Part shown: positions 37,961-47,672 of the stretch, in pieces | Layout of the letters: each line of letters starts with the position of its first letter | How positions within the stretch are numbered: the stretch's first letter is position 1 | Origin: Caballeronia arationis | GTDB taxonomy: Bacteria > Pseudomonadota > Gammaproteobacteria > Burkholderiales > Burkholderiaceae | Length of the DNA stretch: 64,000 nt | Direction: 5' to 3' | Assembly: GCF_001544975.2 (NCBI RefSeq) | Contig: NZ_FCOG02000013.1 | Location: 62,001 to 126,000, forward strand | Notes under the pieces: model-generated | The model's database searches: none | The model's input: the letters and a program-made list of their open reading frames with translations, nothing else | What the model was told of the DNA's origin: nothing | Program-made: the position numbers and the translations under genes

Positions 37961-39799
37961 TCAAAAAGTTTCCCAGTCGCCGTCCGCGGTGGCCGCGGCA
38001 CGCGCCGTCGCGCGGGGCGAGACGGCCGGTGCTGCGGACACTGCTGCCGGGGCGCTCGTCGCGCCTTGCCTGGCGGCGGCCGTGCCCGTACCTTTATTAA
38101 CGGCGCGATTGCGCGCGACGTTAGGCTCCGGCGAGATTTTTGTGCTGTCGTTGCGGCTTTCGGCCTTGAGCGGGGCCGGCTCGACGCGCGGTGCCGCGCC
38201 GGACAGACGTGCCGCCGCGACCGATGCGCTCGGCTTGACGGCCCCGCTCTCGATCTGCCAGTGCCCGACGATGTCCTTTAGCTGGCGCGTCTGGTCTTCG
38301 AGCGATGCCGCCGCTGCCGCCGCCTGCTCGACCAGCGCGGCGTTCTGCTGCGTGACGCTGTCCATCTGCGTGACGGCGCGGTTGACCTGCTCGATGCCGT
38401 CCGACTGCTCCTCGGAGGCCGCGCTGATCTCGCCCATGATGTCGGTCACGCGGCGCACGGCCTGCACGATCTCGCCCATCGTTTCGCCCGCCTGTGCGAC
38501 GAGTTCCGAGCCGCTTTCGACCTTCGCGGCCGAGTCGCCGATCAGCGCCTTGATTTCCTTCGCCGCCGCCGCGCTGCGCTGCGCGAGCGAGCGCACCTCG
38601 CCTGCGACGACCGCGAAACCGCGACCTTCCTCGCCGGCGCGGGCCGCTTCGACGGCCGCGTTCAGTGCCAGGATGTTGGTCTGGAACGCGATGCCCTCGA
38701 TCACGCCGATGATGTCGACGACCTTGCTCGAACTCGACGCGATCGCGTTCATCGTGTCGACGACCTGATCGACGACGTTGCCGCCGCGCGACGCGATATC
38801 CGATGCGTTCACCGCGAGCTGGCTCGCCTGGCGCGCGTTCTCGGCGTTCTGCTTCACCGTGCTGGTGAGTTCTTCCATGCTCGACGCGGTTTCCTGCAGC
38901 GATGCCGCCTGTTCTTCCGTGCGTTGCGAGAGATCGGTGTTGCCGCTCGCGATTTCGCGCGCGCCGGTGTCGATCGATTCCGCACCGCGATGGACCGAGC
39001 CGACCATCTGCGTGAGATTCGTGCGCATGCGTTCGATGCCCGCGAAGAGGCGGCCGATCTCGTTGGTCTTGTCGGTGTGCGCGGACTTCGTGAGATCGCC
39101 GCGCGAGATGCGTTCGAAGTGATCGACGGCGTCGTTGATCGGCTGCACGATCAGGCCGCGCAGCGCGACGCGCGTTGCCAGCAGAGTGAGCACGGCGAGC
39201 ACGAGCACGACGGCGATCGCCGCGCTGAGCGTCTCGATGTGCGACGTCGCGTTCGAGCGCAGTTCTTCCGCGTGCTTCAGGTGCAACGCGACGGCGGCGG
39301 ACGCGGCCGTATCGAACGCGACGAACATCGGGCTGATCTTCGTATCGGCGATGGCGTGATAGGCGGCCATGTCGCCGGCGCGGATCGCGGTGAATTCCGG
39401 TTCGACGCCGTTGTGCAGCAGCGCGTCGTGCTGCGCGATCACTGAGTCGAGCGTTGCCTGCGGCAGCGAGGGCTTCGGCGTTTCGATGTAGAGCTTCCAG
39501 TTCTCGTTCGACTTGTCGAGCAGGAACTGGCCGCGGTCCAGTGCTTTCCTGGCTTCATCGGCGTTGCCCGCTTCCGTGAGCGAGCGCACGCGATCGAGCG
39601 TCACGCGCGAGCGCAGCAAGTACGACGAGGCTTCGCCGAGCGCACGGATCGACACCATGTCCTGTTGCGCCAGCGCGGATAAGGAGGTGCTTGCCGAGGT
39701 CAGGCCCGTCAGTGCCAGCGCACCGACCACCGCCGCAAAGCTCACGAAGAGCAGACCCACCAGGGTCAGCGTCGTACGAATCGACCACTTCTTGAACAT
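37961..39799 (-). CDS. Methyl-accepting chemotaxis protein with CheR/CheB pentapeptide
   Basis: A 612-residue transmembrane chemoreceptor. The first helix is near residues 9-33, followed by a four-helix periplasmic ligand domain of Tar type (about 35-188). A second helix ([20 protein letters not shown]) leads to HAMP and a signalling hairpin whose tip is [31 protein letters not shown] in conserved form. A disordered Ala/Pro tether of about 100 residues ends in DWETF, the docking pentapeptide for CheR/CheB. AAGGA precedes ATG 39799. The ligand is unknown. Confidence 0.93.
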   Translation of the reverse strand: MFKKWSIRTTLTLVGLLFVSFAAVVGALALTGLTSASTSLSALAQQDMVSIRALGEASSYLLRSRVTLDRVRSLTEAGNADEARKALDRGQFLLDKSNENWKLYIETPKPSLPQATLDSVIAQHDALLHNGVEPEFTAIRAGDMAAYHAIADTKISPMFVAFDTAASAAVALHLKHAEELRSNATSHIETLSAAIAVVLVLAVLTLLATRVALRGLIVQPINDAVDHFERISRGDLTKSAHTDKTNEIGRLFAGIERMRTNLTQMVGSVHRGAESIDTGAREIASGNTDLSQRTEEQAASLQETASSMEELTSTVKQNAENARQASQLAVNASDIASRGGNVVDQVVDTMNAIASSSSKVVDIIGVIEGIAFQTNILALNAAVEAARAGEEGRGFAVVAGEVRSLAQRSAAAAKEIKALIGDSAAKVESGSELVAQAGETMGEIVQAVRRVTDIMGEISAASEEQSDGIEQVNRAVTQMDSVTQQNAALVEQAAAAAASLEDQTRQLKDIVGHWQIESGAVKPSASVAAARLSGAAPRVEPAPLKAESRNDSTKISPEPNVARNRAVNKGTGTAAARQGATSAPAAVSAAPAVSPRATARAAATADGDWETF

Positions 39800-39884
39800 G
39801 ATTCTGTTTCCTTCAATCTGTACGGGTTCTTTTGCTGCGTTTTGCTGTTTGTTTGTTGGCACCGTTTGAGGCGCTTGTTTGGTG

Positions 39885-40455
39885 TTGGTCTATTAGCACT
39901 GCCCCTGTCCGGGGCGGGACTTACTTTCTTTGCTGCTGCAAAGAAAGTAAGCAAAGAAAGCAGCTTTTTCACGCAGCAGTCACAACACGTCAACGCACCA
40001 GCAATACCGAGTGGCGCAGCCCCTAAGTGTCGCCCTCAAAGGACCACTGGGCTTGGCGCGCGCACGCACTGACACCACTGAAACTCCAACGGAGTGGTAT
40101 GCACTCCGTTCCGGTCCGTCCGCGCCTCGCTCGGACGACGGGCACAACCGAGAACCAGCGGATTGCAACGACCGCGAACCTAAACCGCGCGACGAATGCA
40201 CCTTTCGTCCAGCGAAGCGAAAACGGATGAATGACTGCTGTGCCAATTTGTTGGCTGTGCGATGTCACAGTGCGTGCCGCGCACCAAGCCGCTAAAGTTC
40301 TTTGAGGGCGACACTTAGGGGCTGGCCCACTCGGTATTGCTAGTGCGTTGCCGTGCTAAGACTGCTGCCTGAAAAAGCTGCTTTCTTTGGTTACTTTCTT
40401 TGCAGCAGCAAAGAAAGTAACTGCCGCCCCGCACAGGGGCGTGCTAATAGACCAA
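39885..40455. repeat. 571-bp non-coding element with long imperfect inverted-repeat arms
   Basis: The ends TTGGTCTATTAGCAC and GTGCTAATAGACCAA open two arms of about 190 bp, near 88% identical by eye in inverted orientation. They surround a unique core of about 190 bp. Each arm contains its own palindrome (TTACTTTCTTTGC and complement). The arms also share CAATACCGAGTGG and CCCTAAGTGTCGCCCTCAAAG. The core has a 9-bp hairpin (AACGGAGTG). No gene is inside. Weaker similarity continues outward over the whole cheW-receptor gap (39840-40522). It could be two facing copies of a repeat or a MITE-like element; I see no target-site duplication. Confidence 0.85.
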
Positions 40456-40524
40456 AGGCAAAGCAAGTTCCACAGGAGCGCAGAAACATCAAACGGTGTT
40501 GGACCCCAAAGCGCCAGCAAATCC

Positions 40525-41049
40525 TCAAGCCGCGACCATGTCGATCAGTTCCATTTCCTTGCTGGTCATGAGCTTCTCGATGTCCATGAGAATGAGCATG
40601 CGCCCGTCAACGGTACCGAGCCCGGTGAGATATTCGGTCGTGAGCGTAGCGCCGAATTCGGGCGCGGGCATGACCTGCTCGGCGGTCAAAGTCAGCACAT
40701 CGGACACCCCATCGACGACCATCCCAACGACGCGATGCGCGACATTCAAAATGATCACAACCGTCTGGTTGTCATACTCGACACGTCCAAGATTGAACTT
40801 GATCCGCATATCGACGATCGGCACGATGATGCCGCGCAGATTGATCACGCCCTTGATGAACGACGGCGCATTCGCGATGCGCGTCACGTTGTCGTAGCCG
40901 CGAATCTCCTGAACCTTCAGGATGTCGATGCCGTACTCCTCGGCGCCGAGCGTGAAGACGAGAAATTCCTGGCCTGCGGCCTCGGCGTGCTGCGCGTCGC
41001 GGCGCTGCGATGCCGCGGCGGAATGAATGGATTGAATGTCTGCTGCCAC
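40525..41049 (-). CDS. cheW: Chemotaxis coupling protein CheW
   Basis: Links chemoreceptors to CheA. About 174 residues with the CheW/SH3-like fold: [52 protein letters not shown] and the C-terminal [11 protein letters not shown]. No ATG is available at the N-terminus. I prefer GTG 41049 (read as [10 protein letters not shown]), with GGGGGC upstream; a TTG at 41079 would add ten residues. It lies 32 bp after cheA and directly before the inverted-repeat element. Confidence 0.92.
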   Translation of the reverse strand: MAADIQSIHSAAASQRRDAQHAEAAGQEFLVFTLGAEEYGIDILKVQEIRGYDNVTRIANAPSFIKGVINLRGIIVPIVDMRIKFNLGRVEYDNQTVVIILNVAHRVVGMVVDGVSDVLTLTAEQVMPAPEFGATLTTEYLTGLGTVDGRMLILMDIEKLMTSKEMELIDMVAA

Positions 41050-41081
41050 GTTAGCCCCCGAATCCGGTTGGGTTTGCAAAA

Positions 41082-43343
41082 TTAGGAATGAGCATGCGAT
41101 CCGTGCTGCGCACGCGATTCGCGATTGAGCGCGGCCACGTCGACGATCAGCGCGACACTGCCGTCGCCCAGGATCGTCGCGGCGGAAATGCCGTGCACCT
41201 TGCGGTAATTCGTTTCGAGGTTCTTCACCACGACCTGCTGCTGGCCAACCAGTTCGTCGATCAGCATCGCGAAGCGGCGTCCCTCCGTCTGCATAATCGT
41301 GACGATGCCCTGCGTCGGCTCGGTGCGCGCACCCTCGACGGAAAACACGTCATGCAGCGCCACGAGAGGCAGGTACTCGCCCCGCACGCGCACGACGCGC
41401 TCGCCGTTGGCGACCGTGTAGATATCCTCGGCGACAGGCTGCAGCGACTCCATCACGAAGTTCAGCGGCAGAATGAAGATCTCGTTGCCGACCTTCACCG
41501 ACATGCCGTCGAGAATCGCCAGCGTGAGCGGCAGCACGATCTTGGTCGTCGTTCCCTTGCCCTCGCGCGACATGATCTCGACGTGGCCGCCCATCGACTG
41601 GATGTTGCGCTTCACCACGTCCATGCCGACGCCGCGTCCGGAAATGTCCGTCACCTGCTCGGCCGTCGAGAAGCCCGGCATGAAGATGAGCTGCCACACT
41701 TCCTCGTCGCTCATCGACTCGCTGACCTGCATGCCCTGCTTCTGCGCCTTCGCGAGAATCTTGTCGCGACGCAGGCCGGCGCCGTCGTCGCTTACTTCGA
41801 TCACGATGTTGCCGCCGTGATGCGCCGCCGACAGCACGAGCTGACCCGTCGACGACTTGCCCGCCGCGCGGCGCGCATCGACGGTCTCGATGCCGTGATC
41901 GAGCGAATTGCGCACGAGGTGCGTGAGCGGATCGATGATGCGTTCAATCAGGCTCTTGTCGAGTTCGGTCGCCTGGCCGAACGTGACGAGCTCCACTTCC
42001 TTGCCGAGCTTGCCGGCGATGTCGCGCACGAGGCGCGGGAAGCGGCTGAATACGTAGTCCATCGGCATCATGCGGATCGACATCACGGCTTCCTGCAGGT
42101 CGCGCGCGTTACGTTCGAGCTGCGCCATGCCGTTGAAGAGGCGATCGTGCAATGCCGGGTCGAAGGTGCTGGTGGTTTCCGCGAGCATCGCCTGCGTGAT
42201 CACCAGTTCGCCGACGAGGTTGATCAGCTGGTCGACCTTCTCCACGCCGACGCGAATCGAGCTGCCTTCCGCCGATGCCGCTGCGGCCGGGCGTGCCTTC
42301 TTGTCCGTGTCCGTGGCCGGAGCGCTCGCCTTCGGCGCTTCTGCCGGGCGGTTGCCGGCAGCGGCTTGCGCCGCCGCCGGTGCCGCTTCTTCTCCCTTGG
42401 GCGCTGCTGCTGCCGCCTCTTGGCCCTGCGTGTGAACCACTGCTTCGGTTGCTGCCGCCGGCGCCTCGTCCTGCGACGCCGCTCCGCCATCACCGCGACC
42501 GACGATGATCTGCGCCTCGTCGATCACGAAGCAGCACACGGCGACGATGTCATCCGAAGAGACGTCGGAGTCGAGCCACAAAACGAGGTCGCCGCCCGAC
42601 TTCTTCTGCTCGACGATACCGCCCAGATTCCCAAGCTCCTCCGTCAACAGAGCCTGGTCCTTCTCGCCCACCCCCCGTAGCGTAATTTTCAGGTGGGGTC
42701 CTGCTTCCGCGCCGGCTTCGCCCGTTGCGCCGATGTGTCCCGGCGTCGCGTCCTGCGCGGATCCTGCATTCAATTCCGAATCCGTCATCTCGAAGGCGCC
42801 GTCCCAGTTGCCGTCGTCTTCGATGAATTTCTCCGCCTGCGCGATCACGTGCGCGGGCGGTGCATTCGGGCCTTCGTAGAGCGATTCCGCCTGCACGGGC
42901 GCGACGGCCGCTGCCGCCGCAACGGGCGCTTCGGGTGCGGCCGGTGCTACCGCGCCCTCGTTCTTCAGGCGCTCGAGCTTCGCGCAGATCGACGCGGCCG
43001 CGGCCGCATCCGGCTCGGCGCTCGCGCGATACGCGGCGAGCTGGTCCGAGAGCACGTCCTTGGTCGCGAGGAACGTATCGATCATGTCGCGGCGCAGGAC
43101 GAGTTCGTTGTTGCGCGCCCGATCGAGCAGCGATTCGAGGATGTGCGTCGTTTCGGTGAGCGCGGTGAAGCCGAATGTCGCGGCACCGCCCTTGATCGAA
43201 TGCGCCGCGCGGAAGATCGCCGCAAGGTCTTCGGGATCGGGGTTCGCGATGTCGAGCACGAGCAGGAGCTGCTCCATTTGCGCGAGCAGTTCGTCGGCTT
43301 CGTCGAAGAACGTTTGATAGAACTGGGTAATGTCGAGAGTCAT
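41082..43343 (-). CDS. cheA: Chemotaxis histidine kinase CheA
   Basis: A 753-residue kinase controlling CheY and CheB. The order is: Hpt domain with phosphorylated H48 ([16 protein letters not shown]), an Ala/Glu-rich region with a CheY-binding-like segment ([23 protein letters not shown] in part), a Pro/Ala linker, the dimerisation domain ([25 protein letters not shown]), the ATPase domain ([36 protein letters not shown]) and the CheW-like domain at the C-terminus. All five domains are intact. Confidence 0.95.
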   Translation of the reverse strand: MTLDITQFYQTFFDEADELLAQMEQLLLVLDIANPDPEDLAAIFRAAHSIKGGAATFGFTALTETTHILESLLDRARNNELVLRRDMIDTFLATKDVLSDQLAAYRASAEPDAAAAASICAKLERLKNEGAVAPAAPEAPVAAAAAVAPVQAESLYEGPNAPPAHVIAQAEKFIEDDGNWDGAFEMTDSELNAGSAQDATPGHIGATGEAGAEAGPHLKITLRGVGEKDQALLTEELGNLGGIVEQKKSGGDLVLWLDSDVSSDDIVAVCCFVIDEAQIIVGRGDGGAASQDEAPAAATEAVVHTQGQEAAAAAPKGEEAAPAAAQAAAGNRPAEAPKASAPATDTDKKARPAAAASAEGSSIRVGVEKVDQLINLVGELVITQAMLAETTSTFDPALHDRLFNGMAQLERNARDLQEAVMSIRMMPMDYVFSRFPRLVRDIAGKLGKEVELVTFGQATELDKSLIERIIDPLTHLVRNSLDHGIETVDARRAAGKSSTGQLVLSAAHHGGNIVIEVSDDGAGLRRDKILAKAQKQGMQVSESMSDEEVWQLIFMPGFSTAEQVTDISGRGVGMDVVKRNIQSMGGHVEIMSREGKGTTTKIVLPLTLAILDGMSVKVGNEIFILPLNFVMESLQPVAEDIYTVANGERVVRVRGEYLPLVALHDVFSVEGARTEPTQGIVTIMQTEGRRFAMLIDELVGQQQVVVKNLETNYRKVHGISAATILGDGSVALIVDVAALNRESRAQHGSHAHS

Positions 43344-43437
43344 GCTTGATTCACCGCAGAGATGCTGTCAGTCGGCGTCGCTATGCGCGTTCGGTTGTCG
43401 TGTCCGGTTTTTCGGATATTTATTCAGATACTTGAGC

Positions 43438-43824
43438 CTAGCTTGAACCCTCGGGCGCTTCTTCCGACAACGCCGCGACGAGTTCGGTCAAAAGCTCCGG
43501 GTCGAGCGGCTTTTCGATCCATCCCGTCGCACCCGATGCGCGCGCGGCATCCTTGAACGGCTCGCCGCTTTCGGTCGTGAGCACGAGGATCGGCGTCGCC
43601 TTGTACGCGTGATTCGCGCGCAGCTCGGCGATCAGGTCGAGCCCGCTCTTGCCCGGCATGTGATGGTCGGTGAGCACGAGATCGAAGCGCTCCGCGAGCG
43701 CCGCTTCGATCCCTTCGATGCCGTCGGACGCCACCGTCACGCCGTAGCCCGCAAGGGTCAGCGTGGCCGAGAGGATCTGCCGCATGGCGGCGGAATCGTC
43801 GATTGCCAGAATGTTCTTGATCAT
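43438..43824 (-). CDS. Single-domain response regulator (second CheY-like protein)
   Basis: A 128-residue receiver domain with the acidic pair D9-D10, phosphoacceptor D53 in LVLTDHHMPGKSG, and LVLTTESGEPFKDAARASGATGWIEKPL carrying the switch Thr and Lys. It lies 94 bp before cheA. It differs from the motor CheY at 34404 around the acceptor (TDHHMPG versus SDWNMPN), so it could be a phosphate sink or act elsewhere. Burkholderia annotations often call it CheY1. Confidence 0.9.
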   Translation of the reverse strand: MIKNILAIDDSAAMRQILSATLTLAGYGVTVASDGIEGIEAALAERFDLVLTDHHMPGKSGLDLIAELRANHAYKATPILVLTTESGEPFKDAARASGATGWIEKPLDPELLTELVAALSEEAPEGSS

Positions 43825-43876
43825 GGAAGTCTCTTGCTCGTGATGTCCGGCCGAGGGGTGGCTGTCTGCGGAGCCG

Positions 43877-44986
43877 TCACTGCGTCGCCGTCGTGGGCGC
43901 CGCGGCTGTCGTGGCGGCTGTGGCTGTACTTTGCGCGGTCGAAACGCGCTGCATCGGCGACTCGATCGCGGCCTGCGGCGATGGCTTCGGTGCGCTCGCC
44001 CTGGCGGGCGCCAGCTTGTCGATGAGCGGCCGCGCGCCCGGCGCCGCGTTGCCGCCTGCGCCCGCGGCGTTGTCGAAGAGCGTGGTCGCGGAGGTATCGT
44101 CGCGCGTCATCGCTTCTTCCGATTTGCGGTTGAGCACGATGATGCTGATGCGGCGGTTTTCCGGGTCCATCGCGTCCTTCTTGTTCAGGTTCTGCGTCGA
44201 CGCGAGGCCGAGTACCCGCAGCACCTTCGCTTCATCCATGCCGCCCGAGATCAGTTCGCGCCGCGACGCATTCGCGCGATCCGCCGACAGTTCCCAGTTG
44301 CTGTAGCCCTTCTCGCCGCCCGCGTACTGCACGGCGTCGGTGTGCCCCTGTACGACGATGCGGTTCGGCACGTCGTTCAGGGTCCTGCCGATCTCGCGCA
44401 GGATGTCGCGCATGTACGGCTGCACGTTGTTGCTGGACATCGCGAACATCGGCCGCTTCTGCGTATCGACGATCTCGATACGCAAGCCCGTCAGCGTCGA
44501 ATCGATGCGGATCTGCTGCCTGAACTGACGCAGCGTCGGATTTGCTTCGATCGCCGCCATCAGCTTCACCTGCAGGTCGTGCAGGCGGGCCTGCTCGCGC
44601 CGTTCGAGTTCGTTCTGCGCTTCCTTCAGGAGCTGTTCGTCGCGCTGGGCGGCAGTGCGCTTGGCCCACGAAGTCTGGCCGTCGCCCATGCGCGTCGTGC
44701 CCTGATCGGGGCTGGAAATGTCGCGCCCGCCGCCCTGCAGGATGCTCGAATCCATGCCGGTGCTCTGGCCGCCCAGGATCGCCGCCTTGAGCGGCATGTT
44801 GAAATATTCCGCGATGCCGCGCCGCTGCACCGGCGACACCGAACTCAGCAGCCACATCAGCAGGAAGAACGCCATCATCGCGGTCATGAAGTCCGCGTAG
44901 GCGAGCTTCCACGCGCCGCCGTGATGCCCCTTGCGGCGGCCCACGATGCGCTTGATGAAAATCGGACGGTCTTTGTCGTTGCTCAT
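43877..44986 (-). CDS. motB: Flagellar stator protein MotB
   Basis: A 369-residue stator subunit. One membrane helix carries the proton-conducting D32 (AWKLAYADFMTAMMAFFLLMWLLSS). It is followed by the plug region and a C-terminal OmpA-like peptidoglycan-binding domain (NRIVVQGHTDAVQY, NWELSADRANASRRELI, NRRISIIVLNR). The Ala/Thr-rich tail after residue 320 is dispensable-looking. AAAAGG precedes ATG 44986. It is 36 bp after motA. Confidence 0.95.
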   Translation of the reverse strand: MSNDKDRPIFIKRIVGRRKGHHGGAWKLAYADFMTAMMAFFLLMWLLSSVSPVQRRGIAEYFNMPLKAAILGGQSTGMDSSILQGGGRDISSPDQGTTRMGDGQTSWAKRTAAQRDEQLLKEAQNELERREQARLHDLQVKLMAAIEANPTLRQFRQQIRIDSTLTGLRIEIVDTQKRPMFAMSSNNVQPYMRDILREIGRTLNDVPNRIVVQGHTDAVQYAGGEKGYSNWELSADRANASRRELISGGMDEAKVLRVLGLASTQNLNKKDAMDPENRRISIIVLNRKSEEAMTRDDTSATTLFDNAAGAGGNAAPGARPLIDKLAPARASAPKPSPQAAIESPMQRVSTAQSTATAATTAAAPTTATQ

Positions 44987-45022
44987 CCCGATGCCTTTTA
45001 GGTCACGCGCCATGACGGCACG

Positions 45023-45883
45023 TCACTTCGCCTTCACGCGACGCACGTGTTCTTCCAGTTCGGAGAACGATGGACGCTCGGTGGAGAAGAGGACCTTGCG
45101 GCCGAACTCGACCGCGATGGCCGGCGCATAGCCGTTAAGGCTCGCGAGGATGGTCACCTTGACGCACTGGAACATCTTCGTCGACTCCGCGACACGCTGT
45201 TCCGCCACGCTCGCGAGCGGCCCGATCAGGCCATACGAAAGAAGGATGCCGAGGAACGTGCCGACGAGCGCCTGCGCGATCATCTCGCCGAGAATCGCGG
45301 GCGGCTGGTCGGCGGAGGCCATCGTATGCACGACGCCCATCACCGCCGCGACGATGCCGAACGCCGGCATCGCGTCGCCGACCTTGTGCAGGGCCTGCGC
45401 AGGCCCTTCGCCCTCGACGTGATGCGTTTCGATCTCTTCGTCCATCAGGCTTTCGATCTCGAACGCGTTCATGTTCCCGCCGACCATGAGCCGCAGGTAA
45501 TCCGTCAGGAACACGACGATGTGCTCGTCCGCGAGAATCTTCGGGTACTGGCTGAAGATCGGGCTCTTGTGGGGATCGTCGATGTCGGACTCGAGCGTGA
45601 GCGTGCCTTCCTTGCGCGCCTTCGCAAGCAGGACGTAGAGGAGCGCCATCAGCTCCATGTACACGTCCTTGTTGTACTTCGAGCCCTTGAACAGCGTGGG
45701 GATGACCTTCAGCGTGGCCTTGATCGTCTTCATGCCGTTGCCGAGGATGAACGCGCCGACGCCTGCACCCGCGATCATCAGGATTTCGACCGGTTGCACG
45801 AGCGCGCCAAGGTGGCCGCCTTCCAGCGCGTAACCGCCGAAAACGGACAACAGCGTCACGAGCGTTCCCACGAAAATCAGCAC
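45023..45883 (-). CDS. motA: Flagellar stator protein MotA
   Basis: A 286-residue membrane protein forming the proton-driven stator with MotB. Four hydrophobic helices are visible (MLIFVGTLVTLLSVFGGYAL; VEILMIAGAGVGAFIL; FGIVAAVMGVVHTMA; ALVGTFLGILLSYGLIGPLAS). The cytoplasmic loop has the charged LLAKARKEG that contacts FliG. Located downstream of flhC, as in other Betaproteobacteria, it is probably under FlhDC control. Confidence 0.95.
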   Translation of the reverse strand: MLIFVGTLVTLLSVFGGYALEGGHLGALVQPVEILMIAGAGVGAFILGNGMKTIKATLKVIPTLFKGSKYNKDVYMELMALLYVLLAKARKEGTLTLESDIDDPHKSPIFSQYPKILADEHIVVFLTDYLRLMVGGNMNAFEIESLMDEEIETHHVEGEGPAQALHKVGDAMPAFGIVAAVMGVVHTMASADQPPAILGEMIAQALVGTFLGILLSYGLIGPLASVAEQRVAESTKMFQCVKVTILASLNGYAPAIAVEFGRKVLFSTERPSFSELEEHVRRVKAK

Positions 45884-46048
45884 AGTCGAGTCCTCACTTG
45901 TCGATTCGGCGAGAGACCGCCGTTAAGTGGTTTACGGCATCGACCGCAAAAACTTTGGGGGAAAAGATCGGCGCGGGCAAACGATCAAACCCGCGTCGGC
46001 GCGCGTGCCCGGCCACGCGGAGACGTGGCGCCGCGCCGATCGATGCGG

Positions 46049-46627
46049 CTACGCCGCCAGCTCTGCCTCGCCTGTCGCGCCAGTCTCGGCTTCGGCCGCG
46101 CGCGCCGCGCTCGCCTTGCGCGTCTTGCCTGCGCGCGACGGCGGCTGGCACAGCCCGCAGACATAGCCCTGGCGCAAGTCGTACGCGTGTGCGACAAAAT
46201 GTCCGGTGCAGCGCGAACAGGTGCTCGTCTGCAGCATCCCGGAGTCGAAGAAGCGCACCAGCGTCCATGCGCGCGTGAGGCTCAGGATCGGTTCGTCGCC
46301 GTGGAGTTCGATGTGTTCGAGATAGAGCCGGTAGCTTTTCACGATCGACTGGATCGTGTCGCAGCCGCCGTGCTGGCTGATGAACCGGTAGATGCCGTAG
46401 AACAGCGACGAATGGATGTTCGGCTGCCAGGTCATGAACCATTCGGTGGAGAACGGCAGCATGCCCTTCGGCGGCGAAACGCCTTTCAGTTCCTTATAGA
46501 GACGGATGAGCCGGTCGCGCGACAGGCTCGTCTCCGCTTCGAGCAGCTGCAGCCGCGCGCCCAGTTCGATCAGTTCGATCGCCAGGGTGATTTCGCGGAC
46601 TTCCGCCACCACGCTTTTCGTCGCCAT
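46049..46627 (-). CDS. flhC: Flagellar transcriptional activator FlhC
   Basis: A 192-residue subunit of the FlhD4C2 master regulator of flagellar class II genes. The N-terminus (MATKSVVAEVREITLAIELIELGARLQLLEAET) is typical. The four zinc cysteines lie in CSRCTGHF and YVCGLC near residues 138-160. An Ala/Glu-rich tail follows. It is 55 bp downstream of flhD in the same operon. Confidence 0.95.
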   Translation of the reverse strand: MATKSVVAEVREITLAIELIELGARLQLLEAETSLSRDRLIRLYKELKGVSPPKGMLPFSTEWFMTWQPNIHSSLFYGIYRFISQHGGCDTIQSIVKSYRLYLEHIELHGDEPILSLTRAWTLVRFFDSGMLQTSTCSRCTGHFVAHAYDLRQGYVCGLCQPPSRAGKTRKASAARAAEAETGATGEAELAA

Positions 46628-46682
46628 AGGGAACCGGACTGTGCGTTTGCCTGATTAAAACCGTTGAGCCTTCATGCGCCGA

Positions 46683-47006
46683 TCAGCCGATCTCGCCGGC
46701 CGGCTGGTTCGCCATCAGGATCGCCGCGTGCGATTGCGCGAGCGCGGCACTTTTGCCCTTGTCGGCGAGCGAGGAGAGGATCGTGTGGTCGTCGAAGCGG
46801 AAACGGCACAGGATCTGGCTCGATGCCGCGATCTTCACGAGCTGCGCCAGATTCAGCGAGGAGAGGACGTCCGCGATCGCCTCCGACAGTCCCATGCGAA
46901 ACATCGCGCTAGGCCGGTCTTCCTGAAGAAGGCGTTGCGCGAGCAGCAAGTACGACAGATTCAGCTCGCGGATTTCCGCGAGCATGCTGGCATTACCGGT
47001 CGTCAT
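46683..47006 (-). CDS. flhD: Flagellar transcriptional activator FlhD
   Basis: A 107-residue helical partner of FlhC. LAEIRELNLSYLLLAQRLLQEDRPSAMFRMGLSE in pieces is the family core, with a conserved cysteine in SSQILCRFRFDD that can form the intersubunit disulfide. ATG 47006 (MTTGNASML) has GGGGAAAAA directly ahead; an upstream TTG at 47042 is unlikely. It is first of the motility run, and its upstream region holds a striking palindrome. Confidence 0.94.
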   Translation of the reverse strand: MTTGNASMLAEIRELNLSYLLLAQRLLQEDRPSAMFRMGLSEAIADVLSSLNLAQLVKIAASSQILCRFRFDDHTILSSLADKGKSAALAQSHAAILMANQPAGEIG

Positions 47007-47179
47007 TTTTTCCCCGAGTCGAAACCCTGCCTGGTCTGGCAATGTGGAAACGTTTGCTCGAATTCCAGAAATGCAAAAAGGAATATCGGCCCGCTCCTTT
47101 AATGTTCAGGCGGATTTTCGGCGAATCGGCGGCGGCGCGGTATCGGACAAACATTCCGATTTGCCGACAGTACGATGCG

Positions 47180-47214
47180 TAATTCCGTGTAGGAATATTT
47201 CCTACACGGAATTA
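47180..47214. promoter_or_regulatory. Large palindromic operator candidate upstream of flhDC
   Basis: TAATTCCGTGTAGGAA, a 3-base centre TAT, and the exact reverse complement make a 16-bp perfect inverted repeat 174 bases before flhD. Its centre, TAGGAATATTTCCTA, resembles the paired heptamers of NarL/FixJ-type regulators such as BvgA (TTTCCTA) and the RcsAB box of enterobacterial flhDC promoters. There is no T-run, so a terminator is unlikely. Confidence 0.6.
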
Positions 47215-47326
47215 AACGCTGTATTCGACGCATGCATGGCCGGATTATCGGCAGGATTTGAAATTACTGAAGCAATCCGGTGAAAAGCCCGCACAGCCCG
47301 CACCGGCGGGGCCCCGGCGCGACGGG

Positions 47327-47370
47327 CGTGGCCCGGAAACTGCTGTGGCGTGGTCCGGAAACTGCTGAGG
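47327..47370. repeat. 22-bp tandem duplication
   Basis: Two adjacent 22-base units of the form CGTGG(C/T)CCGGAAACTGCTG(T/A)GG differ at two positions. They lie between the flhD palindrome and the glycosyltransferase gene. They could be duplicated protein-binding sites or simple slippage. Confidence 0.6.
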
Positions 47371-47672
47371 TGTCCGCGCGCTCGCCGCGGTGAAATTCGC
47401 TGGGATCGTGCGCAAAGCCTTTAAGCACGGGCTTTTCGCGCGTATTCGCGCGCTTCGTAACAGGCGGTGTTTCGTCCTGTAACAAGGTTAAGCGATTGAA
47501 AAATAAGGTGAAATGCCGGGCTCGTTATCGATAATGAACGTAAGGGATAACCCGGTCGATTTCCGGGCCGATCTCGGACGGCGGCAAACCGTTGTCCGTC
47601 CGACAGGCATGCGCGTCAACGCTCGACCGGGGCGTGAATATGCGGTGCCCTCATGAACAGGAGAGTCACGAT

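Larger units (their letters stand above)
47007..47672. other. Gene-free flhD / glycosyltransferase divergent regulatory region
   Basis: These 666 bases hold no credible gene. They contain a perfect 16-bp palindrome (47180-47214), a shorter inverted repeat ATCGGA-N7-TCCGAT (47142-47160) and a 22-bp tandem duplication (47327-47370). The glycosyltransferase ribosome site AGGAGAG lies at the right end. The length and symmetric elements suggest multiple regulators acting on flhDC. Confidence 0.6.

Noticed and set aside
37807-38001. A possible 64-residue protein between cheR and the chemoreceptor
   Set aside because: It overlaps the end of the receptor gene in another frame, has no ribosome site and no recognised similarity.
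39842-40268. Several 70-90 residue frames in the che inverted-repeat element
   Set aside because: They arise on both strands from the repeat itself, carry no domain and no ribosome sites; such frames are often annotated as hypothetical genes in related genomes.
47180-47214. The flhD palindrome as a terminator
   Set aside because: It is not followed by a T-run on either strand and lies far from any gene end.
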